DNA of 64,000 nucleotides from NCBI GenBank assembly GCA_020630575.1, contig JAHDBD010000001.1, positions 62,001-126,000 on the forward strand. Reading direction: 5' to 3'. The notes under the pieces are model-generated. The model saw nothing but the letters and a program-made list of their open reading frames with translations. It was not told the origin of the DNA and did no database searches. Position numbers and translations under genes: made by a program. Positions 44,859 through 54,864 of the stretch are shown piece by piece. The first letter of the stretch is position 1; each line of letters begins with the position of its first letter. This stretch comes from Bernardetia sp. GTDB taxonomy: Bacteria; Bacteroidota; Bacteroidia; Cytophagales; Bernardetiaceae.

Positions 44859-47411
44859 ATGAATTATTTTAAATCAATCCAAAAGTATTTCTTAATACTA
44901 ATTTTTTCAGTCCTTACATTTCAATCTAGTTTTTCACAAACTATAAATCCTCCATTTCAACAAGTACCTGCTGTTCCTCCTAGTGGAAGTAGTGGAAGTG
45001 TTTTATTTAATATAAATGCTACTGGAGATTGGGTCGTTAAGACTGGATTTACTTCTACTAGAGGAAGTGGAAATAGTATTTATGAATATAACTATTACTC
45101 TAATAACTCAGCAGATGAACGTACTTATGATATAGAATTATATGATCAAACTACAACAGAAGGAAGTGTATCATCTGTAACCATAACACCTAATATATTT
45201 ACATTACCTCCTCAAACCACACTAAGTGAAGCAAGTTTGTATATTCCTAATACTTTTGGAGACCCTATAGTTCAATCTTCTATTGGGTTTTATCTTCAAC
45301 AAGTAAGTGGAAATGATTACGAAATAATTGTAAATATAAATGAGGCAGGTCTAGGATATACAGATACTCAATATCCTATTCGCCTAGTAGGAGGAGGAGA
45401 GGGAGCTACTATTAATGCTACTAATAATTATCTTGGTGGTTCTAATGCTGCTGTGTTTAGTGCTGATGCTAGTGGAGAGCTTATATGGAATACAGGTTCT
45501 TTTGTAAAAACACTTACTGCTTCAAGTGGGGAGGTTACGTTTCTATCAGGTTCTGGATATTTCGCCCCACCAAATATAGAGCTAATAGGTTGGCCAAGTT
45601 CTTTGCCTACTCCAGTATTTGAAACTCAAGTTATGGATGGAAGTGTTACTTCAGTTACTATTCTACCAATAGGAGGATTTACACCAAATACAGAATATAC
45701 TTGCACAGTTAATATCGTTCCTTCTTTTACTGTGGATGTACAAGCAGTTGTCAATATAAATAATCCTTCTACGAATCTCACTCCTGTTAGTAGTGCTGTT
45801 GTTTCTCAGCTAGGAAATGCTGACTATTATTCTGTAAGTGGAAAAGTATTTAGAGATTGGAATGGTAACCAAGTACAAGATAGTGGGGAAGAAGGTATTG
45901 GAGGTGTTAATATATTGAATAGTAATAGTTTTCCTAATTCTTGGGTTTTTACAGATTCGGAAGGAAACTATAGACTAAATTTTCTTCGTACTTTTGGTAA
46001 TACAGTTACATTTTCTCCTCAAATAACAGAAGCTACACCGATAAATAGAACAGTAACTTTATCAAATGCCAATCCATCCGTAACAGGACAAGATTTTGCT
46101 ATTGGAGCTACTGGAGGAAGAGTAGGTGGAATTATTGTTTCTCAAGATGGAGAGCGAATACTGCCAAATCAAGATTATAATTATCAGATTTTGTTAGATA
46201 ATCCGACTAATTCTAGTCAAACTATTTCAGCAAGTTTTACTCCTGATAGTAGATTTGAAATAGTGAGTAGTAGTGTAGATTTTGATGGAAATATTCCTGC
46301 TACATTTTCGGTTGATGTTCCTTCTTATTCTAGTCAAACGATAGATGTTGTTTTGAAAGCGAGTGAATCTGAATCTCTCACAAATGGAGATTATATACGT
46401 CATTATCTTGAAATAAATAATCCAACAGGAAGATACAATGAACAAGCACAAATCACGCAGCAAATAGATGAAAATGCAGTTTCTCAAAGTATAAATTTGT
46501 CGCTTTTATCAACTCCTTCGCTTACTCAAGAAGAAATTTCGTCAGACAAAACATTTACTTACCATATCTATAAAGGAAATAATGCGCCTGCTGAAACTGC
46601 TTATACTGAAATGGTTATTTACCTGAATGAAGATGCAGATATGAGTAAACTTGACATTTTAGAAAGTAGTTTAGAGTTTTCGAATGTAGAAGTAAGTAGT
46701 AGCAAAACAATTCGTTTGAAATTAAACCAAAACCCAAGTGAGACAGCTCCTTTGTCATTCTTATTTAATCTAATTAGCGAACAAACTGACCTGCGTGTCT
46801 ATGCTTTGCTAAATTATTATAATGGTTTTGGAAATCTTATTTCGTCTGATATATCTTCTATTATCACTACAGAAGTAGATGCTAATCCAGCACCTCAACA
46901 ACTCATCGGAATCTTTAAAGCTGCTGAAGGAAATGCTCTTAGTTGGGTGGCAAATGATGGTTTTTCCAACTTTGTCATTTCAAGAAAAAGTGAAAATGAA
47001 ACCGAGTTTAAGGAAGTGGGACAAATAGGAGGTGCAGAAAGAAACTGGTTAGACACACAGGTAAGTCCAACAACCACTTATACCTATAGAGTTTTGGGTA
47101 AAAAAGATGCAACTAGTTCTAATTTCTCAAATGAGGTAACCATAAAAACAGATGAGACCATTACAGCAATAGATGAAAAGCAAAGCAGTAGAATAACGCT
47201 TTATCCTAATCCAAGTCAAAACAGTATTCATTTTAGAGGAACAGAATCACTTTCTATTTCTCATATTGAAGTTGTGGATTTGTTAGGAAACAAAATTATT
47301 AAAGCTAAAAATTCATCAAATTTGGATATTAGTAACTTGAAAAGTGGAATGTATATAGTGCGTTTTGTATCTGAAAAAGGCGTATTTACAAAGACATTTT
47401 GTAAGATGTAA
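44859..47411 (+). CDS. secreted T9SS cargo protein (type A sorting domain)
   Basis: 850 aa. The signal peptide ends near FQSSFSQ. An SdrD-B-like domain lies at about residues 325-415 (VSGKVFRDWNGNQVQDSGEE..GGVNI). A fibronectin-like module at about 680-755 (ALSWVANDGFSNFVISRKS; TTTYTYRVLGKK) precedes the C-terminal sorting domain (about 775-850): ITLYPNPSQNSIHF..LLGNKI..LKSGMYIVRFVSEKG. This YPNP / GMYIV pattern is the type A signal cleaved by PorU. It is probably secreted or attached to the surface. Ligand unknown. Confidence 0.9.
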   Translation: MNYFKSIQKYFLILIFSVLTFQSSFSQTINPPFQQVPAVPPSGSSGSVLFNINATGDWVVKTGFTSTRGSGNSIYEYNYYSNNSADERTYDIELYDQTTTEGSVSSVTITPNIFTLPPQTTLSEASLYIPNTFGDPIVQSSIGFYLQQVSGNDYEIIVNINEAGLGYTDTQYPIRLVGGGEGATINATNNYLGGSNAAVFSADASGELIWNTGSFVKTLTASSGEVTFLSGSGYFAPPNIELIGWPSSLPTPVFETQVMDGSVTSVTILPIGGFTPNTEYTCTVNIVPSFTVDVQAVVNINNPSTNLTPVSSAVVSQLGNADYYSVSGKVFRDWNGNQVQDSGEEGIGGVNILNSNSFPNSWVFTDSEGNYRLNFLRTFGNTVTFSPQITEATPINRTVTLSNANPSVTGQDFAIGATGGRVGGIIVSQDGERILPNQDYNYQILLDNPTNSSQTISASFTPDSRFEIVSSSVDFDGNIPATFSVDVPSYSSQTIDVVLKASESESLTNGDYIRHYLEINNPTGRYNEQAQITQQIDENAVSQSINLSLLSTPSLTQEEISSDKTFTYHIYKGNNAPAETAYTEMVIYLNEDADMSKLDILESSLEFSNVEVSSSKTIRLKLNQNPSETAPLSFLFNLISEQTDLRVYALLNYYNGFGNLISSDISSIITTEVDANPAPQQLIGIFKAAEGNALSWVANDGFSNFVISRKSENETEFKEVGQIGGAERNWLDTQVSPTTTYTYRVLGKKDATSSNFSNEVTIKTDETITAIDEKQSSRITLYPNPSQNSIHFRGTESLSISHIEVVDLLGNKIIKAKNSSNLDISNLKSGMYIVRFVSEKGVFTKTFCKM

Positions 47412-47429
47412 GTATTACATTTTTTTTAT

Positions 47430-47482
47430 AAAAAAACAGAGCTTTCAAAAACTAATTAGTTTGTGAAAGCTCTGTTTTTTTG
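47430..47482. terminator. bidirectional terminator
   Basis: AAAAAACAGAGCTTTCA pairs with TGAAAGCTCTGTTTTTTT, placed between the T9SS cargo gene and the superoxide dismutase gene, which converge. Confidence 0.9.
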
Positions 47483-47500
47483 TGTAGTTAGATTTTGAAA

Positions 47501-48256
47501 CTAAGCATTAAAACGCTCTTCAATTTTTTCCCAGTTGATTATTTTATAAAAATTCTCAATGTATTCGGCACGTTTGTTTTGATATTTGAGATAATAAGCA
47601 TGTTCCCAAACGTCAAGAGCTAAAAGTGGTGTTCCTGTTTCCTCTGCAAGATTTTTCATTAATGGATTATCTTGATTTGGCGTAGAGGTAATGAAAAGTT
47701 TACCATCGTTTGCCTTACAAAGCCACGCCCAACCTGAGCCAAATACTCCTTTTGCTTCTTCTGAAAACTCCTTTTGAAAGGCTTCATACGAACCAAAATC
47801 TTTTTCTAAAGCTATTTTCAAATTTCCTGTAACAACCTGATTTTTTGGAGATAAAGATTCCCAAAAAAGACTGTGATTGTAATGTCCACCTCCATTATTT
47901 CGAACGGCTGTGTCATTTTCGCCTACGCTTTCCAAAATTTCTAATAAATTCTGATTGGCAAAGTTTGTTCCTTCAATAGCCTTGTTTAATTTATTGACAT
48001 AACCTTGATGGTGTTTTCCATGGTGGATTTCCATGGTTTGCTTGTCTATATTTGGAGCTAGTGCAGCAAAATCATACGGCAAGGCTGGTAATTCGAAGGG
48101 TGATTTTAGTGTAAAGAGTCCATTTTCAGTTGCTACTGCTGTCGAATCTGTTTCAGTAGTATCTGTCTTTTTAGAAGAATCACAAGCTGAAAGAGGATTA
48201 AACATGATTCCGATAGTGGCAAGACCTGCCGTTTTGAGAAAAGTACGCTTGTTCAT
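47501..48256 (-). CDS. Fe/Mn superoxide dismutase, exported lipoprotein form
   Basis: From MNKRTFLKTAGLATIGI the protein has a signal peptide with lipobox PLSAC, so it is probably anchored in the periplasm; the mature linker (about residues 28-50) is Thr/Asp/Ser rich. The SOD domain (about 50-250) has all ligands: IHHGKHHQGY (His), GGHYNHSLFW (His), and LDVWEHAYYLKYQN (Asp, His). GSGWAWL is typical. Metal specificity cannot be settled by eye. The KRTFLK start resembles a weak Tat motif but lacks RR. Confidence 0.93.
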   Translation of the reverse strand: MNKRTFLKTAGLATIGIMFNPLSACDSSKKTDTTETDSTAVATENGLFTLKSPFELPALPYDFAALAPNIDKQTMEIHHGKHHQGYVNKLNKAIEGTNFANQNLLEILESVGENDTAVRNNGGGHYNHSLFWESLSPKNQVVTGNLKIALEKDFGSYEAFQKEFSEEAKGVFGSGWAWLCKANDGKLFITSTPNQDNPLMKNLAEETGTPLLALDVWEHAYYLKYQNKRAEYIENFYKIINWEKIEERFNA

Positions 48257-48420
48257 TAACATAAAAATTCTTTTTAGAGTTAGAGTGCAGTTGTAATTTA
48301 TACTTTAATAATTAAATTACTGCCAAAATAGTTTTGAAAAATTTATTTTAACAAGGTATCATTTTTTATTGACTATTTTTTCAAAATGAATAACTACAAC
48401 CTAACTGATTTTTTTTGAAT

Positions 48421-50313
48421 TTAAACGTCTAGCAGTTGCAAACGAACTAATTGATTATATGTTCCTTCTTGATTTACCAAACTCTCATGTGTTCCTTGTT
48501 CACTAATTTGTCCATTTTCAATGACATAGATTGTATCTACTTTTCTAATTGTAGCCAAACGGTGAGCAATAATAATCGTCGTTCTATCTTTCATGAGTGT
48601 ATCTAATGCTTCCTGTACAAGTTGTTCAGATTCAGCATCTAACGAACTTGTTGCTTCATCTAAAATCAATATTTTTGGATTGCGTAAAATGGCTCTTGCA
48701 ATAGCAATTCTTTGACGCTGTCCACCCGAAAGTTTGACACCTCGTTCTCCTACAAGTGTTTCTAATCCTTCTGGAAAGGTTTCTATAAACTTAAATGCGT
48801 TAGCTTGTTTGGCTGCCGAAATAATTTCTTCTTCTGTTGCAGTTGGTTTTCCGTAGGCTATATTTTCTCTGATTGTTCCTCCAAAAAGTAAAATTTCTTG
48901 GGGTACAATTCCAATAGCAGAACGATAAAAACTCAAATCATACTCTAAATTATTTTTCCCATCTACTTCTATTGTTCCTGTTTGTGGATCATAAAAACGC
49001 TCTAAAAGCTGAATAATAGTAGATTTTCCTGCGCCACTATGTCCGACTAAAGCAATTTTTTCTCCTGCTTTTATATCCAAACTAAGTCCTTTCAAAACTT
49101 CTACATCAGTACGTGTAGGATAAGAAAAACGAACATCTTTAAAAGAAATATTTCCTTGAATTGGATTTTGATTTGTGCTAGATTTCTCTGTAGCATACGT
49201 TAATTCCGACTCTGATTCTTCTCCTAAAATCTCCAAAACTCGTTCTGATGCTCCGATAGCTTTCTGTATTTGTCCATAAATATTTCCTAGTCCTCCAATA
49301 GAACCAGCAATAAACATAGAATAAATAATAAAAGAGATTAAGTCTCCAGAAGTCAAATCACCTGCTGCTAGAAGTGTTGCACCATACCAAAAAACAGCCG
49401 TAATACTTCCAAAAATAGCAAAGACAATAAAAGAGACAAAACCACCACGATAGGTAGCTGCTTTTAGTGCTGTTTGAATGACACTATTTTGAGTAGTTGA
49501 ATAACGATTTGATTCAAAAATTTCGTTTGTAAATGCTTTTACAGTTGCAATAGCTTGAATAGTTTCTTCAACAATTATATTTGAAGTGGCAAGCTGATCT
49601 TGTGTTTTCTTAGAAAGTTTACGGATGAACTTACCAAAAATAATTGCTCCAATAATCAAAACTGGCATTACACCAAGCATAAAAAAAGTGAGTTTTGGAG
49701 TTTTGACAAATAAAATTCCTAAGCCAACAATAAGCGTAATTATCTGACGGAAAAACTCGGCTAATGTAACCGAAAAAGTGTCTTGCAAAAGAGCCACATC
49801 TGCTGTAATTCGACTCATAAGCTCTCCAGAACGATGCTTGTCATAAAAACTCATTGGCAAAGTCAAGTATTTTTGATACAACGCTTTGCGAATATCAGCC
49901 ATTGAATATTCACTTACTTGTGCAAACAAATACACTCTCAAAAATGAAAAAATGACTTGAATTACAATCACCACTACTAAAGCAAGCGTAATCTGATTGA
50001 TACTATCTAACAAGAAACTTTCGTCTCCTGTAGCTACATCAATAAGATTTCCTGTAAGCTCTGGAAAGGCTAAAAGAACAACACTAGATAAGAAAAGACA
50101 AATCATTCCACTAAAGAAATATCCTTTGTAAGGCATCATATATTTATAAATGCCTAACAAATATTGAAAACTCTCTTTGTTGAGTTTTCGCTTTTTGTGT
50201 TCATCTTCTTTATTGATTTCTGTAGAATCTTTTATAGATTTATCTGAAATAGATTCTGTCTTCTGAGACTGTCCATTTCTGTTTATATTTTCTTGTCCGT
50301 TCGTATTTTTCAT
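48421..50313 (-). CDS. ABC transporter, fused permease and ATP-binding (ABCB/MsbA-like exporter)
   Basis: 630 aa, a half-transporter. After a charged leader of about 55 residues, six membrane helices (for example YFFSGMICLFLSSVVLLAF) are followed by an ATPase with Walker A GHSGAGKST, Q-loop IGIVPQEILLF, signature LSGGQRQRIAIARA, Walker B ILILDEATSSLD and the His switch AHRLATI. It should export lipid, peptide or drug as a dimer. No neighbour shows the substrate. A promoter -7 box (TATCTTTG) lies 40 bases upstream of the gene on the minus strand. Confidence 0.96.
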   Translation of the reverse strand: MKNTNGQENINRNGQSQKTESISDKSIKDSTEINKEDEHKKRKLNKESFQYLLGIYKYMMPYKGYFFSGMICLFLSSVVLLAFPELTGNLIDVATGDESFLLDSINQITLALVVVIVIQVIFSFLRVYLFAQVSEYSMADIRKALYQKYLTLPMSFYDKHRSGELMSRITADVALLQDTFSVTLAEFFRQIITLIVGLGILFVKTPKLTFFMLGVMPVLIIGAIIFGKFIRKLSKKTQDQLATSNIIVEETIQAIATVKAFTNEIFESNRYSTTQNSVIQTALKAATYRGGFVSFIVFAIFGSITAVFWYGATLLAAGDLTSGDLISFIIYSMFIAGSIGGLGNIYGQIQKAIGASERVLEILGEESESELTYATEKSSTNQNPIQGNISFKDVRFSYPTRTDVEVLKGLSLDIKAGEKIALVGHSGAGKSTIIQLLERFYDPQTGTIEVDGKNNLEYDLSFYRSAIGIVPQEILLFGGTIRENIAYGKPTATEEEIISAAKQANAFKFIETFPEGLETLVGERGVKLSGGQRQRIAIARAILRNPKILILDEATSSLDAESEQLVQEALDTLMKDRTTIIIAHRLATIRKVDTIYVIENGQISEQGTHESLVNQEGTYNQLVRLQLLDV

Positions 50314-50353
50314 AGTATGTTTTAAAACGATAGTACGTCTAATTTTCGAAACG

Positions 50354-50361
50354 CAAAGATA
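50354..50361 (-). promoter_or_regulatory. -7 promoter box (TATCTTTG) for the ABC transporter
   Basis: Minus-strand TATCTTTG matches TAnnTTTG and is followed by a 40-base leader to the ABC gene start. The -33 region is not a clear TTTG. Confidence 0.45.
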
Positions 50362-50597
50362 CGCTTTTTGTTAGATAAGTGCTAACTCAAGATAGGGTGA
50401 TCAAAACTTTGTTAGTCGTTTTGATACTCTTATAAATAACTTTGAAAATAATTTAGTATAGTCAAATAAATACATAGTTTTATATTTTATAAATATACCC
50501 TGATGTTTTATTGTATTCTGAGAGTTTTTTTTTATCTTTCCTACATTAGAACGAAATCAATACAGAAAAACAATCTTTTTAGCAGGTACTAAAAATC

Positions 50598-53500
50598 ATG
50601 TTGCATTCCTTTCAACTTTTTATCAAAAATAGTTTATCGTCATTTCTTTTTGTGATTTTCTTTCTTTTCCTATTTGTTTTTCAAAATACGGCTTCAAACC
50701 TCTATGCACAGCAAATTGCATTAGATTGGCGTTTTGACAAACTTACTTCTCAGGAGGGATTATCTCAAAATACGGTTACGGCAATGCTTCAAGATAACTT
50801 AGGTTTTATTTGGATAGGAACTCAAAACGGACTAAATCGATACGATGCTAGTAATTTTAAAACTTATAAAGTAGAACAAAATAGAAATTCAATTCCTGAT
50901 AATCATATTACTTTTTTATTACAAACCGAAGATAATTTTATTTGGATAGGAACTCAAAGTGGAGGACTTTGTAGACTCAATACTATTACAGAACAATTTG
51001 AAGTTTTTGCTTATGAGCCACAAAATCCACTTAGTTTGAGTGCAGGAGCAGTTACTTGTATTTTAAGAGATTCTAAAAACAGAACTTGGATAGGTACTTC
51101 TATTGGTGGTTTAAATCTTTTTAATCCACAAACCAAAACATTTGACCATTATAGAAATGATGAGCGTAATCAAAATTCTTTGGCTCAAAATCATGTTACT
51201 GATATTATAGAGGATAACCAAAAACGCCTTTGGATAGCAACTGCTGAAGGTGGTTTAGATCGTTTTGAAGAAAATGAAAATAAATTTATTCATTTTAGAC
51301 CAAGTATTTATGGAAGTAGTTCGAGTGCCCCAAGTAGTGAACAAATAATAGGGTTAGAAATTATTGAAAGTGATGATTCGAAAAGAAATAAATTATGGAT
51401 TGCTACTCGTGATGGAGGGATTAATATTTTAGACTTAGATACTGAAATTTTTACCGTTTTGGAAGCTGATGAACAAAAGACAGTAGATAAAACAGGAAAG
51501 CCAACCACTAAAAATATTTTTTCTGGGAAAATAGTGACCACTTTTGAGAATTTTGGAGATGAGATTTTTATAGGTACACAAGAAGATGGCGTTTTGATTA
51601 TCAACTCTTCAACAAATCAAATAAAAACCCTTCAATCTAATCCTTCTCTACGTTATTCGCTTAGTAATAATCATATCACATGTGTTTTTAAAGATAATCA
51701 GGGTAGCATTTGGATAGGAACACTTGCCGAAGGAATCAATAAATTTAATCCTATCAAAAATAAATTTGCTCATTTTAGAGAAGAAGCTGACAAATCTAAA
51801 AGTCTTCCAGATAGTCGAATAACAAGTATTTTTAAGACAACTACTGATAATCTTTGGATAGGGACAGCTAGTGGAGGGGTTACCATCTTGACTCCTAAAA
51901 ATGAAAAAGAACGAATTTTTAATACCTACCAACATAGAGAAAAAGATGAAACTACGATTGCTAGTGATAAAGTATCAGTAGTTTATCAAGACAAACAAAA
52001 TCAAATTTGGGTAGGAACAGCAGAAGGTTTGGAAATTTTTAATGAAAAAACACAGACCTTTGAACAGATTTTAATTTATAATGAAAAACTAAATAATCCC
52101 AACAAATTATCCATAAAAGCAATTTATCAAGATGCAAAAAATAACTATTGGATAGGTTTATATCAACAAGGACTATTAAAACTTTTACCTTCTGGAGAAA
52201 CACAACTTTTCAAAACTGAAATATATAATGACTTTAGCTTAAGCAATAATTATGTCCGTGTAATTTTTGAAGACAGAATAGGTAATCTTTGGATAGGAAC
52301 AGAAGACGGACTAAATCTATACGACAATAGTCCAAATAGTGAAAAATTTGTGCGTTATATGCACCAAATCGAAAATCCAAACAGTATTAGTAACGATGAA
52401 ATTTTGTCTATTACAGAAGATGATGATGGTAATATTTGGATAGGAACAGCAAATGGACTTAATAAATTTGATGTCAAAAAAGGTGTTTTTACAGTTTTTA
52501 CTGAAAAAGATGGTTTGCCAAATAATATCATTCATGCAGTAGTTTGTGATTTGCAAAACCGTATTTGGGTAAGTACAAGCCAAGGAGTAGCAGAACTTGA
52601 CCCTTATTCTAAAACAATTCGTTCGTATGATATTTCAGATGGTTTGCAGAGTAATGAGTTTATTTCAGGTTCAGTTTATCAAGAAAGAATTGTTGACAAA
52701 GCTACAGGAGAGGAAAAGCAAGGATTTATTTATTTTGGTGGGATAAATGGATTTAATCGTTTTAATCCTGATAGTTTGAGTTATAATACAAGCGTTCCCA
52801 AACTGGTTTTTACTCAGTTTTCGCTTTTTAATAAAGTGGTTTCTCCTTCTAACAAAAATTCGTATTTAGAAAAGACAATTCCTTATACTAAAGAAATTAC
52901 GTTGCCTTATGATGCGAATGTCTTTTCAATTGATTTTTCAGTTTTAGATTTTATTGCTCCTCATAAAACCAAATACTCTTATTATTTAGAGGGGTTTGAT
53001 AAAGAATGGCATTCTACCAATCGAAATTTTGTTACTTATACCAATCTTGCTTCAGGAAGTTATACTCTGAAAGTAAAAGGTTCGAATAGTGATGGGATTT
53101 GGAACGATATAGGAATTGAAATGAATATTATTGTAACTCCTCCTTTTTGGCGAACATGGTGGTTTACTACTATTAGTGTTTTTCTTTTTTTAGTTATTAC
53201 AATAGGAGGATATAAAATTAGAACCTATCAAATTCAAGAACAAAAACGTCGTTTGGAGTATCAAGTAGAAGAAAGAACCAATGAACTGGCAGAAAAAACA
53301 TGGGAACTAGAAAGCCAAACGAAACAATTAGAAAGTCAAAACTCATTATTAGAGACTCAATCAAAAGAAATTCAGGTAGCTTATGATAATGTAAATATTT
53401 TGAGTGAGGTAGGACAAAAAATTACGTCTACTTTGGATATGAGGCAAATGATAGAAACAGTTTATCAAAATGTAAGTGGACTTATGCCTGTTGATAGATT

Positions 53501-54710
53501 CGGAATTGGTGTTTTTAATGATGAATTTCAGCGTTTAGAATTTCCATTTTTTGTAGAAGGTGAAACCTATTTTCCATTTCACACCAAATCATTGAATGAT
53601 AAAAAACGCCTTTCTGTAATTTGTTATGAAAAGCAAAAAGAAATTGTTATCCAAGATTTTCAGAAAGAGAATAAAAATTATGCTACCGAATATGCTAATG
53701 ATGGAATAGAAATGGAGCTGGGCAAAACGCCAAAATCAGCAGCTTATTTTCCTCTTAGTGTAGAACAGCATGCTATCGGAATTCTGACAGTTCAGAGTTT
53801 TCAAAAAAATGCTTATTCTAACCAGCATCTTACTATTTTGCGTTCGTTGGCAGCTTATACATCTATTGCTTTGGATAATGCACGAGCTTACAAAACCATC
53901 GAAACTAACAACAGAAATATTACAGATTCGATTCGTTATGCACTTACTATTCAGCAGGCAATGCTTCCAGAAAAAGAACTTATGGATTCGCTTTTTGATG
54001 CTCATTTTGTGATTTTTAAGCCACTTTCTATGGTTTCAGGAGATTTTTATTGGGTTACAAAAGTAGAAACAGAAGTGGAGGGAAGCATTCAAACACGAAT
54101 CTATGCAGCTATTATAGACTGTACAGGACATGGCGTTCCAGGAGGATTTATGTCTGTTATTGGAAAAACTCTTTTAGATGAAATTGTACAGACACAACAA
54201 GTAAAAGAACCCTCTAAAATTTTGGAATTATTAGATAAAAATACTCGTGCTGTTTTGAAACAAGACCAAACTTCAAATGATGATGGAATGGACATTGGTC
54301 TTCTTTGTTTAGAAGAAGATAAAGAAGAAGAAAAATTTAAAATTACTTTTTCAGGAGCAAAGCGACCTTTGTATTTTATTGAAAAAACAGATTCATTATC
54401 TAAATTAAAAATTATCAAGGGTAATCGTCGTTCGATTGGAGGACGTACTAGAAACAATCCTGTTCCATTTATTGATAATGAAATTATTTTGAAAAAAGGT
54501 GCATTAATTTATCTTACAACTGATGGTTTTTCAGACCAACCCAATCCAGAACGTAAAAAAATTGGTTCACTTAATCTGCGTAAAATAATAGAAAATAATT
54601 CTTTAAAAGTGATGACTAAGCAAAGAACAGAACTATTAAATGTTTTAAGAGAGCATCAACAAGAAAGCGCACAAGTAGATGACATTAGTTTAATAGGAAT
54701 TAGAATATAA
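50598..54710 (+). CDS. two-component-regulator-propeller sensor with Y_Y_Y, GAF and SpoIIE phosphatase domains
   Basis: 1370 aa. After a signal peptide, residues about 40-730 contain about fourteen W[IV]GT-type blades (WIGTQNGLNRY, WIATAEGGLDRF, WVGTAEGLEIF, WIGTANGLNKF), enough for two seven-blade propellers facing the periplasm. A Y_Y_Y domain lies at about 770-845, then a membrane segment (about 853-873), a coiled coil (about 880-930), a GAF domain (about 935-1095) and a SpoIIE/PP2C phosphatase (about 1112-1370: VSGDFYWVTK, DCTGHGVPGGFMS, YLTTDGFSDQ, QVDDISLIGI). It probably senses a periplasmic or polymeric ligand and dephosphorylates an unseen target. The last acid residues of PP2C (DD, STDG-like) are present. 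Confidence 0.92.
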   Translation: MLHSFQLFIKNSLSSFLFVIFFLFLFVFQNTASNLYAQQIALDWRFDKLTSQEGLSQNTVTAMLQDNLGFIWIGTQNGLNRYDASNFKTYKVEQNRNSIPDNHITFLLQTEDNFIWIGTQSGGLCRLNTITEQFEVFAYEPQNPLSLSAGAVTCILRDSKNRTWIGTSIGGLNLFNPQTKTFDHYRNDERNQNSLAQNHVTDIIEDNQKRLWIATAEGGLDRFEENENKFIHFRPSIYGSSSSAPSSEQIIGLEIIESDDSKRNKLWIATRDGGINILDLDTEIFTVLEADEQKTVDKTGKPTTKNIFSGKIVTTFENFGDEIFIGTQEDGVLIINSSTNQIKTLQSNPSLRYSLSNNHITCVFKDNQGSIWIGTLAEGINKFNPIKNKFAHFREEADKSKSLPDSRITSIFKTTTDNLWIGTASGGVTILTPKNEKERIFNTYQHREKDETTIASDKVSVVYQDKQNQIWVGTAEGLEIFNEKTQTFEQILIYNEKLNNPNKLSIKAIYQDAKNNYWIGLYQQGLLKLLPSGETQLFKTEIYNDFSLSNNYVRVIFEDRIGNLWIGTEDGLNLYDNSPNSEKFVRYMHQIENPNSISNDEILSITEDDDGNIWIGTANGLNKFDVKKGVFTVFTEKDGLPNNIIHAVVCDLQNRIWVSTSQGVAELDPYSKTIRSYDISDGLQSNEFISGSVYQERIVDKATGEEKQGFIYFGGINGFNRFNPDSLSYNTSVPKLVFTQFSLFNKVVSPSNKNSYLEKTIPYTKEITLPYDANVFSIDFSVLDFIAPHKTKYSYYLEGFDKEWHSTNRNFVTYTNLASGSYTLKVKGSNSDGIWNDIGIEMNIIVTPPFWRTWWFTTISVFLFLVITIGGYKIRTYQIQEQKRRLEYQVEERTNELAEKTWELESQTKQLESQNSLLETQSKEIQVAYDNVNILSEVGQKITSTLDMRQMIETVYQNVSGLMPVDRFGIGVFNDEFQRLEFPFFVEGETYFPFHTKSLNDKKRLSVICYEKQKEIVIQDFQKENKNYATEYANDGIEMELGKTPKSAAYFPLSVEQHAIGILTVQSFQKNAYSNQHLTILRSLAAYTSIALDNARAYKTIETNNRNITDSIRYALTIQQAMLPEKELMDSLFDAHFVIFKPLSMVSGDFYWVTKVETEVEGSIQTRIYAAIIDCTGHGVPGGFMSVIGKTLLDEIVQTQQVKEPSKILELLDKNTRAVLKQDQTSNDDGMDIGLLCLEEDKEEEKFKITFSGAKRPLYFIEKTDSLSKLKIIKGNRRSIGGRTRNNPVPFIDNEIILKKGALIYLTTDGFSDQPNPERKKIGSLNLRKIIENNSLKVMTKQRTELLNVLREHQQESAQVDDISLIGIRI

Positions 54711-54756
54711 TTTTATGAAAATATCAACAATATCAAGCGAAAGTGTTTTACATAAA

Positions 54757-54785
54757 AAAGCAACCTCAAAGAAGTTGCTGTTTAT
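54757..54785 (+). terminator. hairpin after the SpoIIE sensor gene
   Basis: AGCAAC pairs with GTTGCT across a 9-base loop and is followed by TTTATTTT. The stem is short, so function is tentative. Confidence 0.4.
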
Positions 54786-54864
54786 TTTCATGAAGAGATA
54801 ATTAATTACAGTAACATTCTAATGTAGAAGTCTGTAATTCAATGTTTTATTTTTTCTGATTGAA

